Part shown: in pieces, positions 9,333 through 18,182 of the stretch
How positions within the stretch are numbered: position 1 is the stretch's first letter
Layout: each line of letters opens with the position of its first letter
From: Flavivirga sp. 57AJ16
GTDB lineage: Bacteria > Bacteroidota > Bacteroidia > Flavobacteriales > Flavobacteriaceae
DNA length: 64,000 bases
Direction: 5' to 3'
NCBI RefSeq assembly: GCF_028736925.1
Contig: NZ_JAQZAT010000004.1
Location: 62,001-126,000, forward strand
Notes under the pieces: model-generated
Told to the model about the DNA's origin: nothing
The model's input: only the letters and a program-made list of their open reading frames with translations
Databases searched by the model: none
Program-made: the position numbers and the translations under genes

Positions 9333-10187
9333 ATGGAAAATCCCAAATATAAAGAATTAAAAAACAAAATTGTAGTGGTAACTGGTGGTGGCGGTATTTT
9401 ATGCAGTACCATAGCCAATGCTTTTGCTAGTCAAGGCGCCACAGTTTGCATTCTTGATTTGAATATTGAAACAGCTCAAGAAGTTTCAGAACAAATTACT
9501 AAAGCTGGGGGAAAGGCTCTTGCTGTTCAAGCCAACGTACTTGATCGAGAAAGCTTACAGAAAGCCAAAAATGAGATTGCAGAAAAGGTTGGCTTATGCG
9601 ACATCCTTGTTAATGGTGCTGGAGGCAACCATCCCCTAGGAACCACAACTAACCCGTTTTTGCTTGAGGAAGACCTTCATAAAACAACAGAAGGTTTTAA
9701 GACTTTTTTTGATTTGGATGTGAATGGCATCCAATTTGTGTTCAACCTCAATTTTATTGGCACCCTCTTACCGACCCAAATTTTCTCAAAAGACATGATT
9801 GGCAGAAAAGATTGCAGTATATTGAATATTTCTTCAATGAATGCTTTTACTCCACTTACTAAAATACCAGCATATAGTGGCGCAAAAGCCGCAGTATCTA
9901 ATTTTACCCAATGGCTTGCTGTACATTTTTCAAAAGTAGGCGTAAGGGTAAATGCCTTAGCTCCAGGGTTTTTCTTAACTGACCAAAACAGGTCTTTATT
10001 GACCAATGAAGACGGTGGACTGACCCAACGGGGCATGACCATTATTGGTCAAACACCAATGGAACGCTTTGGCGAACCAGAAGACCTTATAGGGGCAACC
10101 TTATGGCTAAGTAGCAATCAATCAAAATTTGTCACAGGCATTGTCGTTCCTATAGATGGTGGATTCAGTGCATTTAGTGGCGTATAA
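9333..10187 (+). CDS. uxuB: SDR-type D-mannonate oxidoreductase (fructuronate reductase)
   Basis: Short-chain dehydrogenase of 284 residues that should interconvert D-fructuronate and D-mannonate with NAD(P)H in the cytoplasm. The Rossmann loop reads TGGGGIL (about 17-23), followed by the NGAGGN segment, the catalytic Ser in LNISSMNAF and the Y-S-G-A-K catalytic pair (about 185-189). The insertion around NPFLLEEDLHKTTEGFKTFFDL is typical of the mannonate-oxidoreductase SDR subgroup (like Bacillus YjmF/UxuB), not of the larger classical UxuB family. It is the first gene of the uronate operon and is followed 35 bp later by uxuA, which uses its product. Confidence 0.9.
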   Translation: MENPKYKELKNKIVVVTGGGGILCSTIANAFASQGATVCILDLNIETAQEVSEQITKAGGKALAVQANVLDRESLQKAKNEIAEKVGLCDILVNGAGGNHPLGTTTNPFLLEEDLHKTTEGFKTFFDLDVNGIQFVFNLNFIGTLLPTQIFSKDMIGRKDCSILNISSMNAFTPLTKIPAYSGAKAAVSNFTQWLAVHFSKVGVRVNALAPGFFLTDQNRSLLTNEDGGLTQRGMTIIGQTPMERFGEPEDLIGATLWLSSNQSKFVTGIVVPIDGGFSAFSGV

Positions 10188-10222
10188 ATATTAATAATTA
10201 GCATTTAAAACTTCTGTTTTTT

Positions 10223-11407
10223 ATGAGTTTAGAACAAACGTGGCGGTGGTACGGTCCAAACGACCCTGTTTCCCTTTCCGACATTAAACAAGCGGGGGCT
10301 ACAGGTGTGGTTACTGCTCTTCATAATATACCTAACGGCGAGATTTGGCCTAAAGGTGAAATTTTAAAAAGAAAGCAACAAATTGAAGAGGTTGGGCTCA
10401 CTTGGTCTGTAGTTGAAAGTATTCCAGTACATGAAGATATAAAAAAACGAACTGGCAACTACCTAAAATTTATTGAAAACTACAAAACAAGTATCCAAAA
10501 TCTTGGTGAATGTGGTATAGATACAGTATGTTATAACTTTATGCCCGTATTGGATTGGACACGAACGGATTTGTCCTATAAAATGGAAGATGGGTCTTTG
10601 GCATTACGATTTGATGCTGCAGAATTTGCTGCATTTGAACTTTTTATCCTAAAACGTCCAGGTGCTAAAGAACTTTACAGTAGCGAAGAATTCGCTATAG
10701 CAAAGTCTACCTATGATAAGATGGACGAAAGTAAGCGAAGTAAACTTGTTAAAAATATCATAGCTGGTTTGCCAGGATCGGAAGAAGGCTATTCGCTTGA
10801 AGAATTTCAAGACATATTGAACGCTTACAAAGGAATTACAGCTGATGATTTAAGTCAAAATCTTTATGCGTTCATTAAGGCTATTGGTCCTGTTGCAGAA
10901 GCATCAGGGGTTTTTATGGCTATTCACCCAGACGACCCGCCTTTTCCCATACTTGGATTACCAAGAGTGGTTAGCACAGAACGTGATGCACAGCATTTAT
11001 TATTAGCTTTTAATAGTCCTAACAATGGATTATGTTTTTGTACAGGATCCTATGGGGTTCGTGCCGATAATGATTTGGCAGGTATGGCCAAACGGCTAGC
11101 GAACAGAATCAATTTCATCCATCTTAGAAGTACAAAAAGAGATGAAAACGGAAATTTCCACGAAGCAGATCATTTAGATGGAGATGTAGACATGTATGCC
11201 GTAATGTCTGCGCTACTTGAAGAACAAAAACAACGTAGTGGGCAAAATGCGAAAAACCTGCGTATGCCTATGCGTCCAGACCATGGCCACCAAATGCTGG
11301 ACGATATCAATAAAAAAACAAACCCAGGGTATTCGGCCATTGGTCGTTTACGGGGCCTTGCGGAATTAAGGGGACTCATGTACGGTATTGAAAAATCTTT
11401 AATGTGA
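10223..11407 (+). CDS. uxuA: Mannonate dehydratase
   Basis: Dehydrates D-mannonate to 2-keto-3-deoxy-D-gluconate. 394 residues, full length for the family. Visible family features are the N-terminal [12 protein letters not shown], the metal-site strand [25 protein letters not shown], the [12 protein letters not shown] strand and the C-terminal [10 protein letters not shown], which carries conserved metal-ligand His/Asp residues. Its stop codon TGA shares a base with the ATG of uxaC (TGATG), indicating translational coupling. Sits between uxuB and uxaC, so the glucuronate branch of the pathway is contiguous here. Confidence 0.97.
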   Translation: MSLEQTWRWYGPNDPVSLSDIKQAGATGVVTALHNIPNGEIWPKGEILKRKQQIEEVGLTWSVVESIPVHEDIKKRTGNYLKFIENYKTSIQNLGECGIDTVCYNFMPVLDWTRTDLSYKMEDGSLALRFDAAEFAAFELFILKRPGAKELYSSEEFAIAKSTYDKMDESKRSKLVKNIIAGLPGSEEGYSLEEFQDILNAYKGITADDLSQNLYAFIKAIGPVAEASGVFMAIHPDDPPFPILGLPRVVSTERDAQHLLLAFNSPNNGLCFCTGSYGVRADNDLAGMAKRLANRINFIHLRSTKRDENGNFHEADHLDGDVDMYAVMSALLEEQKQRSGQNAKNLRMPMRPDHGHQMLDDINKKTNPGYSAIGRLRGLAELRGLMYGIEKSLM

Positions 11408-12810
11408 TGACATTTATAAAAGACAACTTTTTACTGGAGACACCACAAGCCGAGGAACTGTACCATGGCTACGCGAAGGACATGCCCATTATTGATTACC
11501 ATAACCATTTGTCGCCAGAACATGTTGCAAACAATCATCAATTCAAAAACCTAGCTGAAGCTTGGTTAGCAGGAGACCATTATAAATGGAGGGCCATGAG
11601 GGCTTTTGGTGTTGATGAAGCTTATATTACAGGTCATGCACCAGATGAAGAAAAGTTCCAAAAATGGGCAGAAACAGTGCCTTATACGCTTAGAAACCCT
11701 TTATATCACTGGACGCACTTAGAATTGCAACGCTATTTTGGGATTGAAAATTTGCTTACAGGAAAAAATGCTGCGCAGATTTTTCAGGATACCAAAGAAC
11801 AATTACAAAAGAAAAGCCATAGTGCTGTTGGACTTTTGAAACAGCTCAACGTAGAAGTAATCTGCACCACGGATGACCCCGTTGATAATTTAGAGCATCA
11901 TCGTAATGCGACCAAAAAAGGGACTTCTCCTAAAATGTTGCCAACGTTTAGACCCGATAAGGTGTATGCCATTGAAAACAATACGACCTACAGGACTTAT
12001 CTGGAAACATTGGGTGAAGCAGCTGGAATCCAAATAAAGTCCTATCAGGATTTAATCATGGCTCTTAAAAACAGGGTAGCCTATTTCCATGAAAATGGTT
12101 GCCGACTTTCTGATCATGGTTTGAATCATTTGTATTATTTTGAAATGAACACTTTTAATATAGAGGTCATTTTTAAAAAAATAACAGATGGTATTACCCT
12201 AAATAGTGATGAAATACAATACTTTAAGTTTGAAACCTTAGTTCACCTTTGCCGTGAATACCATAAATTGGGATGGACACAACAATTTCATTTAGGGGCT
12301 CTTCGCAATACAAACAAAAGAATGTTGGCCCAAATAGGTCCTGATGCAGGTTTTGATTCCATGGGCGATTTCCCACAGGCTGTAAACCTTGCTAAATTTT
12401 TAGATACACTAGAACAGACTGAACAACTAACCAAAACCATACTCTACAATTTAAACCCAACTCACAATGAAGTATTTGCCACTATGGTAGGCAACTTTAA
12501 TGAAGGGGGCCTAAAAGGGAAAATGCAATTTGGTTCAGGATGGTGGTATATGGATCAATTAGACGGCATGGAAAGGCAGCTGAATGCTGTATCCAATATG
12601 GGCTTACTAAGCTGTTTTGTAGGGATGCTCACTGATTCTAGGAGCTTTCTTTCCTTTCCAAGACATGAATATTTTAGAAGGTTATTGTGTAATATATTAG
12701 GAAATGACATAAAAAAAGGCTTAGTACCGAATGACCTATCCTACGTAGGCGGTTTAGTACAGGACATTTGTTACCGAAATGCCAAAGCCTATTTTAATTT
12801 TAGTGTATAA
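11407..12810 (+). CDS. uxaC: Glucuronate (uronate) isomerase
   Basis: Isomerises D-glucuronate to D-fructuronate (or galacturonate to tagaturonate). 467 residues. The amidohydrolase-like fold shows the metal-site motif PIIDYHNHLSPEHVA near the start, VICTTDDPVDNLEHH, and the QFHLGALRNTNKRM segment with conserved His/Arg. The open frame can start at GTG 11404, but ATG at 11407 is preferred since it overlaps the uxuA stop as TGATG. With UxuB and UxuA it gives a complete glucuronate to KDG route. No tagaturonate reductase or altronate dehydratase (UxaB/UxaA) is seen here, which argues for glucuronate as the main substrate. Confidence 0.97.
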   Translation: MTFIKDNFLLETPQAEELYHGYAKDMPIIDYHNHLSPEHVANNHQFKNLAEAWLAGDHYKWRAMRAFGVDEAYITGHAPDEEKFQKWAETVPYTLRNPLYHWTHLELQRYFGIENLLTGKNAAQIFQDTKEQLQKKSHSAVGLLKQLNVEVICTTDDPVDNLEHHRNATKKGTSPKMLPTFRPDKVYAIENNTTYRTYLETLGEAAGIQIKSYQDLIMALKNRVAYFHENGCRLSDHGLNHLYYFEMNTFNIEVIFKKITDGITLNSDEIQYFKFETLVHLCREYHKLGWTQQFHLGALRNTNKRMLAQIGPDAGFDSMGDFPQAVNLAKFLDTLEQTEQLTKTILYNLNPTHNEVFATMVGNFNEGGLKGKMQFGSGWWYMDQLDGMERQLNAVSNMGLLSCFVGMLTDSRSFLSFPRHEYFRRLLCNILGNDIKKGLVPNDLSYVGGLVQDICYRNAKAYFNFSV

Positions 12811-12832
12811 TTTAAAAAAGAGAAATAACAGA

Positions 12833-13879
12833 ATGAGTAAAGTAGTCACATTTGGGGAGATCATGTTGCGGTTGGCCCCGGAAGGGTTTTTGAGGTTTTC
12901 ACAGGCGAGCAGTTTTGATGTGGTGTATGGTGGAGGAGAATCTAATGTAGCGGTGTCACTGGCAAACTACGGTGTGCCTGTGGACTTTGTAACCCGATTG
13001 CCAAAAAATGATATAGGTGAATGTGCCATGATGGAAATGCGCAAACGTGGTGTTGGTGTAGATAAAATAGTATGGGGAGGAGACCGATTGGGCATTTATT
13101 TTTTGGAAACTGGAGCTGTAAGTAGAGGTAGTAAAGTGGTTTACGATAGGGCCCATTCTGCAATGGCAGAAATTGAGTCGGGCATGATCGATTGGGATGC
13201 TGTATTTGAGGGTGTTGAGTGGTTCCACTGGACTGGCATAACACCAGCCATATCACAAGGAGCGGCCAATGTGTGCTTGGAAGCTGTAAAAACAGCAAGT
13301 GCAAAAGGCATAACCATATCAACCGATTTAAACTATCGTGCAAAACTTTGGAAATACTGTAATGATGCACACCGTGAAAAAGTGATGACCGAACTGACAT
13401 CCTATTGCGATATTATTTTAGGAAACGAAGAAGATGCCGAAAAACATTTTGGTATCCACCCAGAAGGTCTGGATGTCCATAAACATGGGCACGATGTAAA
13501 AGCCGAAGCCTTTTTGTCGGTTTGTAAACAAATGATGAAAAAATTTCCAAAGGCAAAAAAGGTAATCACGACGCTGCGAGGTTCTATATCTGCGTCGCAC
13601 AATACATGGGCGGGCGTTCTATTTGATGGCAAGAAAATGTACGAGACCCGCCAGTACCAGATCACCGATATCGTAGATCGAGTTGGTGGCGGCGATTCGT
13701 TTATGGGCGGATTGATCTACGGGTTATTAAAATACCCAGAAGACGACCAGAACGCACTGGACTTTGCCGTAGCGGCATCCTGTTTAAAACACACCATAAA
13801 AGGGGATGCCAATTTGGTAACGGTCGATGAAGTAGAAAAATTAATGGGAGGTGATGCTTCCGGGCGTGTAGCACGATAA
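12833..13879 (+). CDS. kdgK: 2-keto-3-deoxygluconate kinase
   Basis: PfkB/ribokinase-family sugar kinase that phosphorylates KDG to KDPG; 348 residues from the ATG at 12833. The frame is open to 12779 inside uxaC, but those 18 codons are just overlap and lack family features. Visible motifs: the substrate-binding GGGESNVAVSLANYG near residue 33 and the C-terminal DRVGGGDSFMGGLIYGL (PfkB signature with catalytic Asp). It follows uxaC by 22 bp and precedes the aldolase that uses its product by about 110 bp. Confidence 0.96.
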   Translation: MSKVVTFGEIMLRLAPEGFLRFSQASSFDVVYGGGESNVAVSLANYGVPVDFVTRLPKNDIGECAMMEMRKRGVGVDKIVWGGDRLGIYFLETGAVSRGSKVVYDRAHSAMAEIESGMIDWDAVFEGVEWFHWTGITPAISQGAANVCLEAVKTASAKGITISTDLNYRAKLWKYCNDAHREKVMTELTSYCDIILGNEEDAEKHFGIHPEGLDVHKHGHDVKAEAFLSVCKQMMKKFPKAKKVITTLRGSISASHNTWAGVLFDGKKMYETRQYQITDIVDRVGGGDSFMGGLIYGLLKYPEDDQNALDFAVAASCLKHTIKGDANLVTVDEVEKLMGGDASGRVAR

Positions 13880-13988
13880 TATAGTTTGAAGATAGGGGTT
13901 GGGAGCTAGAAGTAATTCTTCCAACGTCTATCAATATTAATAATTTAAAACCTTCGGACTACCTACTACGGTCTTCCGACTTTAAAAA

Positions 13989-14660
13989 ATGGCTCAATAT
14001 TCAAGATTAGAAGTAGCGCAAGTAATGAAAGATACAGGTATGGTGCCTTTATTTTTCAATAGTAATGTAGAATTAAGCAAAAACGTATTAAAGGCCTGCT
14101 ACGATGGCGGCGCCAGATTGATGGAGTTTACGGCACGAGGGGATTTTGCTCATGAAGTCTTTGGCGAATTAACCAAATATGCCATTACAGAACTCCCAGG
14201 CATGATTATGGGTGTTGGTTCGGTAACCGATGCAGCAGCAGCTTCACACTACATGGCATTGGGTGCTAACTTTGTAGTAACCCCTGTATTAAGGGAAGAT
14301 ATAGCCATAGTCTGTAACAGGCGAAAAGTATTATGGTCACCAGGATGCGGTAGTTTAACCGAAATAGCAAGAGCAGAAGAACTGGGCTGTGAAATTGTAA
14401 AACTGTTTCCAGGAGACATCTATGGACCTCAATTTGTAAAAGGCATAAAAGGCCCACAACCGTGGACGAGCATTATGCCAACAGGAGGGGTTTCCCCAAC
14501 AGAAGAGAACCTAAAAAGTTGGTTTGACGCTGGAGTGACCTGCGTGGGCGTGGGCTCCCAATTGATATCAAAAGACATTATAGCCAATAAAGATTTCGAT
14601 AAGCTAAAAGAAGATGTAGCAAATGCCTTAAACATCATTAAGAACATAAAAAAACAGTAA
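13989..14660 (+). CDS. kdgA: KDPG/KHG aldolase
   Basis: Class I aldolase cleaving 2-keto-3-deoxy-6-phosphogluconate to pyruvate and glyceraldehyde-3-phosphate; 223 residues. Motifs: the strand MEFTARGDFAHEVF in place of the usual EVTLRT region, GVGSVTDAAAASHYMALGANFVVTP, VKLFPGDIYGPQFVKG carrying the Schiff-base lysine strand, and MPTGGVSPTEENLKSWFDAGVTC for phosphate binding. The stop is two bases before the TRAP substrate-binding gene, so uptake and catabolism share one transcript. Confidence 0.95.
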   Translation: MAQYSRLEVAQVMKDTGMVPLFFNSNVELSKNVLKACYDGGARLMEFTARGDFAHEVFGELTKYAITELPGMIMGVGSVTDAAAASHYMALGANFVVTPVLREDIAIVCNRRKVLWSPGCGSLTEIARAEELGCEIVKLFPGDIYGPQFVKGIKGPQPWTSIMPTGGVSPTEENLKSWFDAGVTCVGVGSQLISKDIIANKDFDKLKEDVANALNIIKNIKKQ

Positions 14661-14662
14661 TA

Positions 14663-15634
14663 ATGCGTCACCTGATAATTCTTATTTCCGCACTATTAGT
14701 ATTAACTAGCTGTAACCGATTAAGTGATACTAGAACTATAAAATTGGCCCATGGATTGGATGTTAACCATTCCGTACATAAGGCCATGGTTAAAATGGGC
14801 GAAGATTTAGCAGAAATATCAGGGGGCAAAATGAAAATAGAAATTTATCCCAGCCAACAATTGGGAACCGAGCGCGAGTGTATCGAACTGCTCCAGATAG
14901 GCAGTTTGGACATGACCAAAGTTTCAGTTGGTGTTATGGAAAATTTTGCGCCAAGAATGAAAATTTTTGGGCTACCTTTCCTGTTTAAGGGTAGAGAACA
15001 TTCGTTTCGTGTTTTAGATGGACCCATTGGCCAAGAACTATTGGATGAAGGTACCATGTATTGGATTAAAGGTTTGGCCTATTACGACGCAGGAAGCCGT
15101 AGTTTTTATACAAAGGACAAGCCCGTTAACTCCCCAGAAGATTTAAAAGGCCTAAAGATTAGGGTAATGGAAAGCGTTACTGCTATGGACATGGTAAACA
15201 GTTTGGGCGGTTCTGCAACCCCAATTTCATGGGGAGAGCTATACACGTCATTACAACAAGGTGTGGTTGATGGCGCAGAAAACAACCCACCAAGTTTTTA
15301 CCTTTCCAGACACTATGAGGTTTGTAAATATTATTCTTTGGATGAGCATACCGTTTTGCCAGATGTTTTAATAATTGGAACACATATTTGGAATGATCTT
15401 TCTGAAGAAGAAAAAAAATGGATGAAAGAGGCTGTAGATAAATCGGTTGTATATCAAAGGAAACTTTGGGCTGATGCCGAAAAAGAAGCTTTGGATGAAG
15501 TCCAAAAAGCTGGTGTAGAAATTATACACCCAGATAAAAGTTTGTTTGCCGATAAAGTTAAAAGTGTCTATATCGATGTCAAACAGGATAAAGACATGAA
15601 CAACTTAATAGAGAGAATACGTAATACCAAGTAA
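14663..15634 (+). CDS. dctP: TRAP transporter substrate-binding protein (DctP type)
   Basis: Extracytoplasmic solute receptor of a tripartite ATP-independent transporter; 323 residues. It carries a lipoprotein signal ending LTSC (Cys17), so it is tethered to a membrane instead of being free in the periplasm. Family features: KMEIYPSQQLGTERECIELLQIGSLDM, the conserved arginine segment LKGLKIRVMESV that binds the substrate carboxylate, and GVVDGAENNPPSFYLSRHYEV. Organisation kdgA-dctP-dctQ-dctM with gaps of one to three bases indicates a uronate or other acidic-sugar substrate (inference from position). Confidence 0.95.
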   Translation: MRHLIILISALLVLTSCNRLSDTRTIKLAHGLDVNHSVHKAMVKMGEDLAEISGGKMKIEIYPSQQLGTERECIELLQIGSLDMTKVSVGVMENFAPRMKIFGLPFLFKGREHSFRVLDGPIGQELLDEGTMYWIKGLAYYDAGSRSFYTKDKPVNSPEDLKGLKIRVMESVTAMDMVNSLGGSATPISWGELYTSLQQGVVDGAENNPPSFYLSRHYEVCKYYSLDEHTVLPDVLIIGTHIWNDLSEEEKKWMKEAVDKSVVYQRKLWADAEKEALDEVQKAGVEIIHPDKSLFADKVKSVYIDVKQDKDMNNLIERIRNTK

Positions 15635-15635
15635 T

Positions 15636-16097
15636 ATGGCACTTCGAAAAAAAATAGACAACATACTGGCGAATGCATTGATAGTCATTATGGGAGTAAT
15701 GGTTGTTAATGTATTATGGCAGGTTTTCACTAGATTTATTATAGGTACACCAAGTTCCTTTACAGATGAATTGGCACGATATTTAATGATTTGGTTGGGC
15801 ATATTGGGAGCTGCATATGTTTCCGGCAGAAACATGCACGTGGCCATTGATGTACTGCCATTGAGGTCAAGTACAAAGACCCAAAAAAGATTGAAACTAA
15901 TGGTGTATACCTTAATTATTCTGTTTGCATTTATTGCCATGGTAATTGGTGGCTTAAGGTTGGTTTACATCACGTACATTTTAGACCAGTATTCCCCAGC
16001 TTTACAACTGCCTTTAGCGGCAGTGTATTTAGCCATTCCTTTAAGCGGGGCATTGATTATTTTTTATAAAGTTTCAGATATTTTAAACATTAAATAA
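15636..16097 (+). CDS. dctQ: TRAP transporter small permease (DctQ type)
   Basis: Inner-membrane small subunit, 153 residues with four hydrophobic helices, the last ending near LSGALIIFYKVSDIL. Family features are VLWQVFTRFIIGTPSSFTDELARYLMIWLG and the GRNMHVAIDVLP loop. It starts one base after the dctP stop and is followed two bases later by the large permease. It pairs with DctM to make the sodium-driven uptake channel fed by the DctP protein. Confidence 0.95.
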   Translation: MALRKKIDNILANALIVIMGVMVVNVLWQVFTRFIIGTPSSFTDELARYLMIWLGILGAAYVSGRNMHVAIDVLPLRSSTKTQKRLKLMVYTLIILFAFIAMVIGGLRLVYITYILDQYSPALQLPLAAVYLAIPLSGALIIFYKVSDILNIK

Positions 16098-16099
16098 CT

Positions 16100-17395
16100 A
16101 TGGAATACATCCCAATAATTGTTTTAGTTTTAAGTTTTATAGGTTTGTTGTCCATAGGTATGCCAGTAGCGTGGAGTATTGCGATATCTTCAGTATTGAC
16201 CATGTTGGTAAGCATTCCTGCTCTACCTGCGTTTACCACCGTTTCGCAGCGTATGGGAACAGGATTGGACAGTTTTGCATTACTTGCCATTCCGTTCTTT
16301 GTGCTCTCGGGCCAGTTGATGAACAAAGGTGGGATAGCCCATCGTTTGATTGCGTTCGCCAAAACCTTAGTGGGCTCCTTACCAGGTGGGTTGGCATTAA
16401 TTAATATCATTGGGGCCATGTTAATGGGGGCCATTGCGGGTTCTGCTATGGCATCCGCTTCAGCAATGGGCAGTATTTTAGGGCCAGAGATGGAAAAAGA
16501 AGGCTATTCAAAAGAATTTGGGGCAGCGGTAAACATTACATCGGCAACCACTGGGTTGGTTATTCCTCCTAGTAATATCTTAATAGTTTATTCCCTGGCC
16601 AGTGGAGGTGTTTCCATCGCTGCATTGTTTTTAGCAGGCTATATTCCAGGAATCCTAACGGGATTATTTTTAATGCTTGTAGCCTCTTTTTGGGCTAAAA
16701 AGAAAAAGTATAAGTTAGGAAAACGAAGTTCTATTAAAGATGTTTTTAAAACGTTTATTGATGCTGTACCAAGTCTGTTTTTGTTGGTCATAGTTATCGG
16801 GGGCATCATAACAGGAATTTTTACCGCAACCGAAGCATCGGCAATTGCCGTACTATATACTTTGGTTTTGGGGTTTGTTTATAAGGAAATATCCTTTAAG
16901 TCATTACCGGAAATTCTATTGGAGTCATCAGCTACCACAGCGGTTGTTATGCTTTTAATTGGGGCGTCCATGAGTATGTCCTGGGTGATGTCTTACGAGA
17001 ACATTCCCCAAAATATCAGTTCAACCTTATTGGCCATCAGCAATAACAAGATTGTTATTCTGTTGATTATAAACTTGATATTGCTGTTCATTGGAATTTT
17101 TATGGACATGACCCCAGCGGTCCTAATCTTCACCCCCATATTTTTGCCCGTTGTAACAGAGTTGGGCATGGACCCCATTCAGTTCGGGATTATCATGGTA
17201 TTGAACTTGTGCATTGGACTTTGCACGCCACCGGTAGGCTCGGTGCTCTTTGTGGGGGTTGGTGTAGCGCAGACTACCATCGAGAAAGTGGTGAAGCCAC
17301 TGCTGCCCATGTTCATAGCCATGATCGTTGCCCTGTTTTTGATAACCTATCTGCCAGAGCTTACACTTTGGCTACCTAGATTGTTTGGACTGTAA
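16100..17395 (+). CDS. dctM: TRAP transporter large permease (DctM type)
   Basis: Inner-membrane large subunit of the TRAP importer, 431 residues and about twelve hydrophobic segments. Recognisable stretches include IPFFVLSGQLMNKGG, the SAMASASAMGSIL helix, IPPSNILIVYS, MDMTPAVLIFTPIFLPV and NLCIGLCTPPVGSVLFVG, all in the expected order. It couples uptake of the acidic sugar to a sodium gradient. It is the last gene of the tight uxuB-dctM run; the next gene starts 26 bp later and may still be co-transcribed. Confidence 0.96.
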   Translation: MEYIPIIVLVLSFIGLLSIGMPVAWSIAISSVLTMLVSIPALPAFTTVSQRMGTGLDSFALLAIPFFVLSGQLMNKGGIAHRLIAFAKTLVGSLPGGLALINIIGAMLMGAIAGSAMASASAMGSILGPEMEKEGYSKEFGAAVNITSATTGLVIPPSNILIVYSLASGGVSIAALFLAGYIPGILTGLFLMLVASFWAKKKKYKLGKRSSIKDVFKTFIDAVPSLFLLVIVIGGIITGIFTATEASAIAVLYTLVLGFVYKEISFKSLPEILLESSATTAVVMLLIGASMSMSWVMSYENIPQNISSTLLAISNNKIVILLIINLILLFIGIFMDMTPAVLIFTPIFLPVVTELGMDPIQFGIIMVLNLCIGLCTPPVGSVLFVGVGVAQTTIEKVVKPLLPMFIAMIVALFLITYLPELTLWLPRLFGL

Positions 17396-17421
17396 TTGAT
17401 TTATAAACTAAAACTTTAAAT

Positions 17422-18171
17422 ATGACACATAAAATGAACAAACTGACATGCGGAGCATTGGCCATTCTATTATTATTCTGGGCTTGTACAGAAGCTCCCA
17501 AAAATCGACTCACCGAAAGTGAAGTCGAGGATGGATGGCAACTTTTATGGGACGGAAAAACTACTAATGGTTGGAGAGGTGCTCGATTGGATAATTTTCC
17601 AGATAAAGGTTGGGAAATTAAGGATGGGGTACTAAGTGTACTTTCTTCTGGTGGAGCAGAATCAAGAGCAGGAGGCGATATTGTAACAACTAACCTCTAT
17701 GGTGATTTTGAATTAAAGGTTGATTTCAAATTAACAGAAGGCGCCAATAGTGGTATTAAATACTATGTAGATACTGATTTGAACAAAGGCCCTGGTTCCT
17801 CTATTGGGTTAGAGTTCCAAATTTTGGACGATGAAAGGCATCCTGATGCCAAACTGGGAAACCATGAAGGTAGCCGTACTGTTGCTTCTTTGTACGACCT
17901 TATAAAAGCGGATGTTAATAAACCCATTAATCCTATTGGAGAGTGGAATACGGCCCATATCATTTCAAAAAACAACCACGTAGAACACTGGTTAAATGGC
18001 ACAAAAGTATTGGAATACGAGCGAAAAAATGAGGCATATCGCAAACTCGTCTCTGAAAGTAAGTATGTGAAATGGCCCCATTTTGGAGAAGCCGATAGAG
18101 GTCATATACTATTACAAGACCATGGAGACCATGTAAGTTTTAAAAATATAAAAATAAAACCAATAGATTAA
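17422..18171 (+). CDS. DUF1080 (3-keto-glycoside hydrolase-type) lipoprotein
   Basis: 249 residues; exported lipoprotein (signal ends FWAC) with one DUF1080 lectin-like jelly-roll domain over almost its full length: [17 protein letters not shown] at the start, [52 protein letters not shown], and [19 protein letters not shown] at the end. Members of this family have been shown to cleave 3-keto-glycosides after a partner oxidoreductase has oxidised the sugar. The adjacent Tat-exported Gfo/Idh/MocA gene, 11 bp downstream, fits that partner. A second possible start is ATG 17434. Which sugar is attacked is unknown. Confidence 0.9.
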   Translation: MTHKMNKLTCGALAILLLFWACTEAPKNRLTESEVEDGWQLLWDGKTTNGWRGARLDNFPDKGWEIKDGVLSVLSSGGAESRAGGDIVTTNLYGDFELKVDFKLTEGANSGIKYYVDTDLNKGPGSSIGLEFQILDDERHPDAKLGNHEGSRTVASLYDLIKADVNKPINPIGEWNTAHIISKNNHVEHWLNGTKVLEYERKNEAYRKLVSESKYVKWPHFGEADRGHILLQDHGDHVSFKNIKIKPID

Positions 18172-18182
18172 ATATAGACATT

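Noticed and set aside
12942-13400. 152-codon minus-strand frame
   Set aside because: Antisense shadow of kdgK; low-complexity His/Leu-rich translation without homology.
9333-14660. Alginate-type pathway (DEH reductase plus KdgK/KdgA)
   Set aside because: The SDR has the mannonate-oxidoreductase type insertion, uxuA and uxaC are present, and no alginate lyase is seen; glucuronate fits better.
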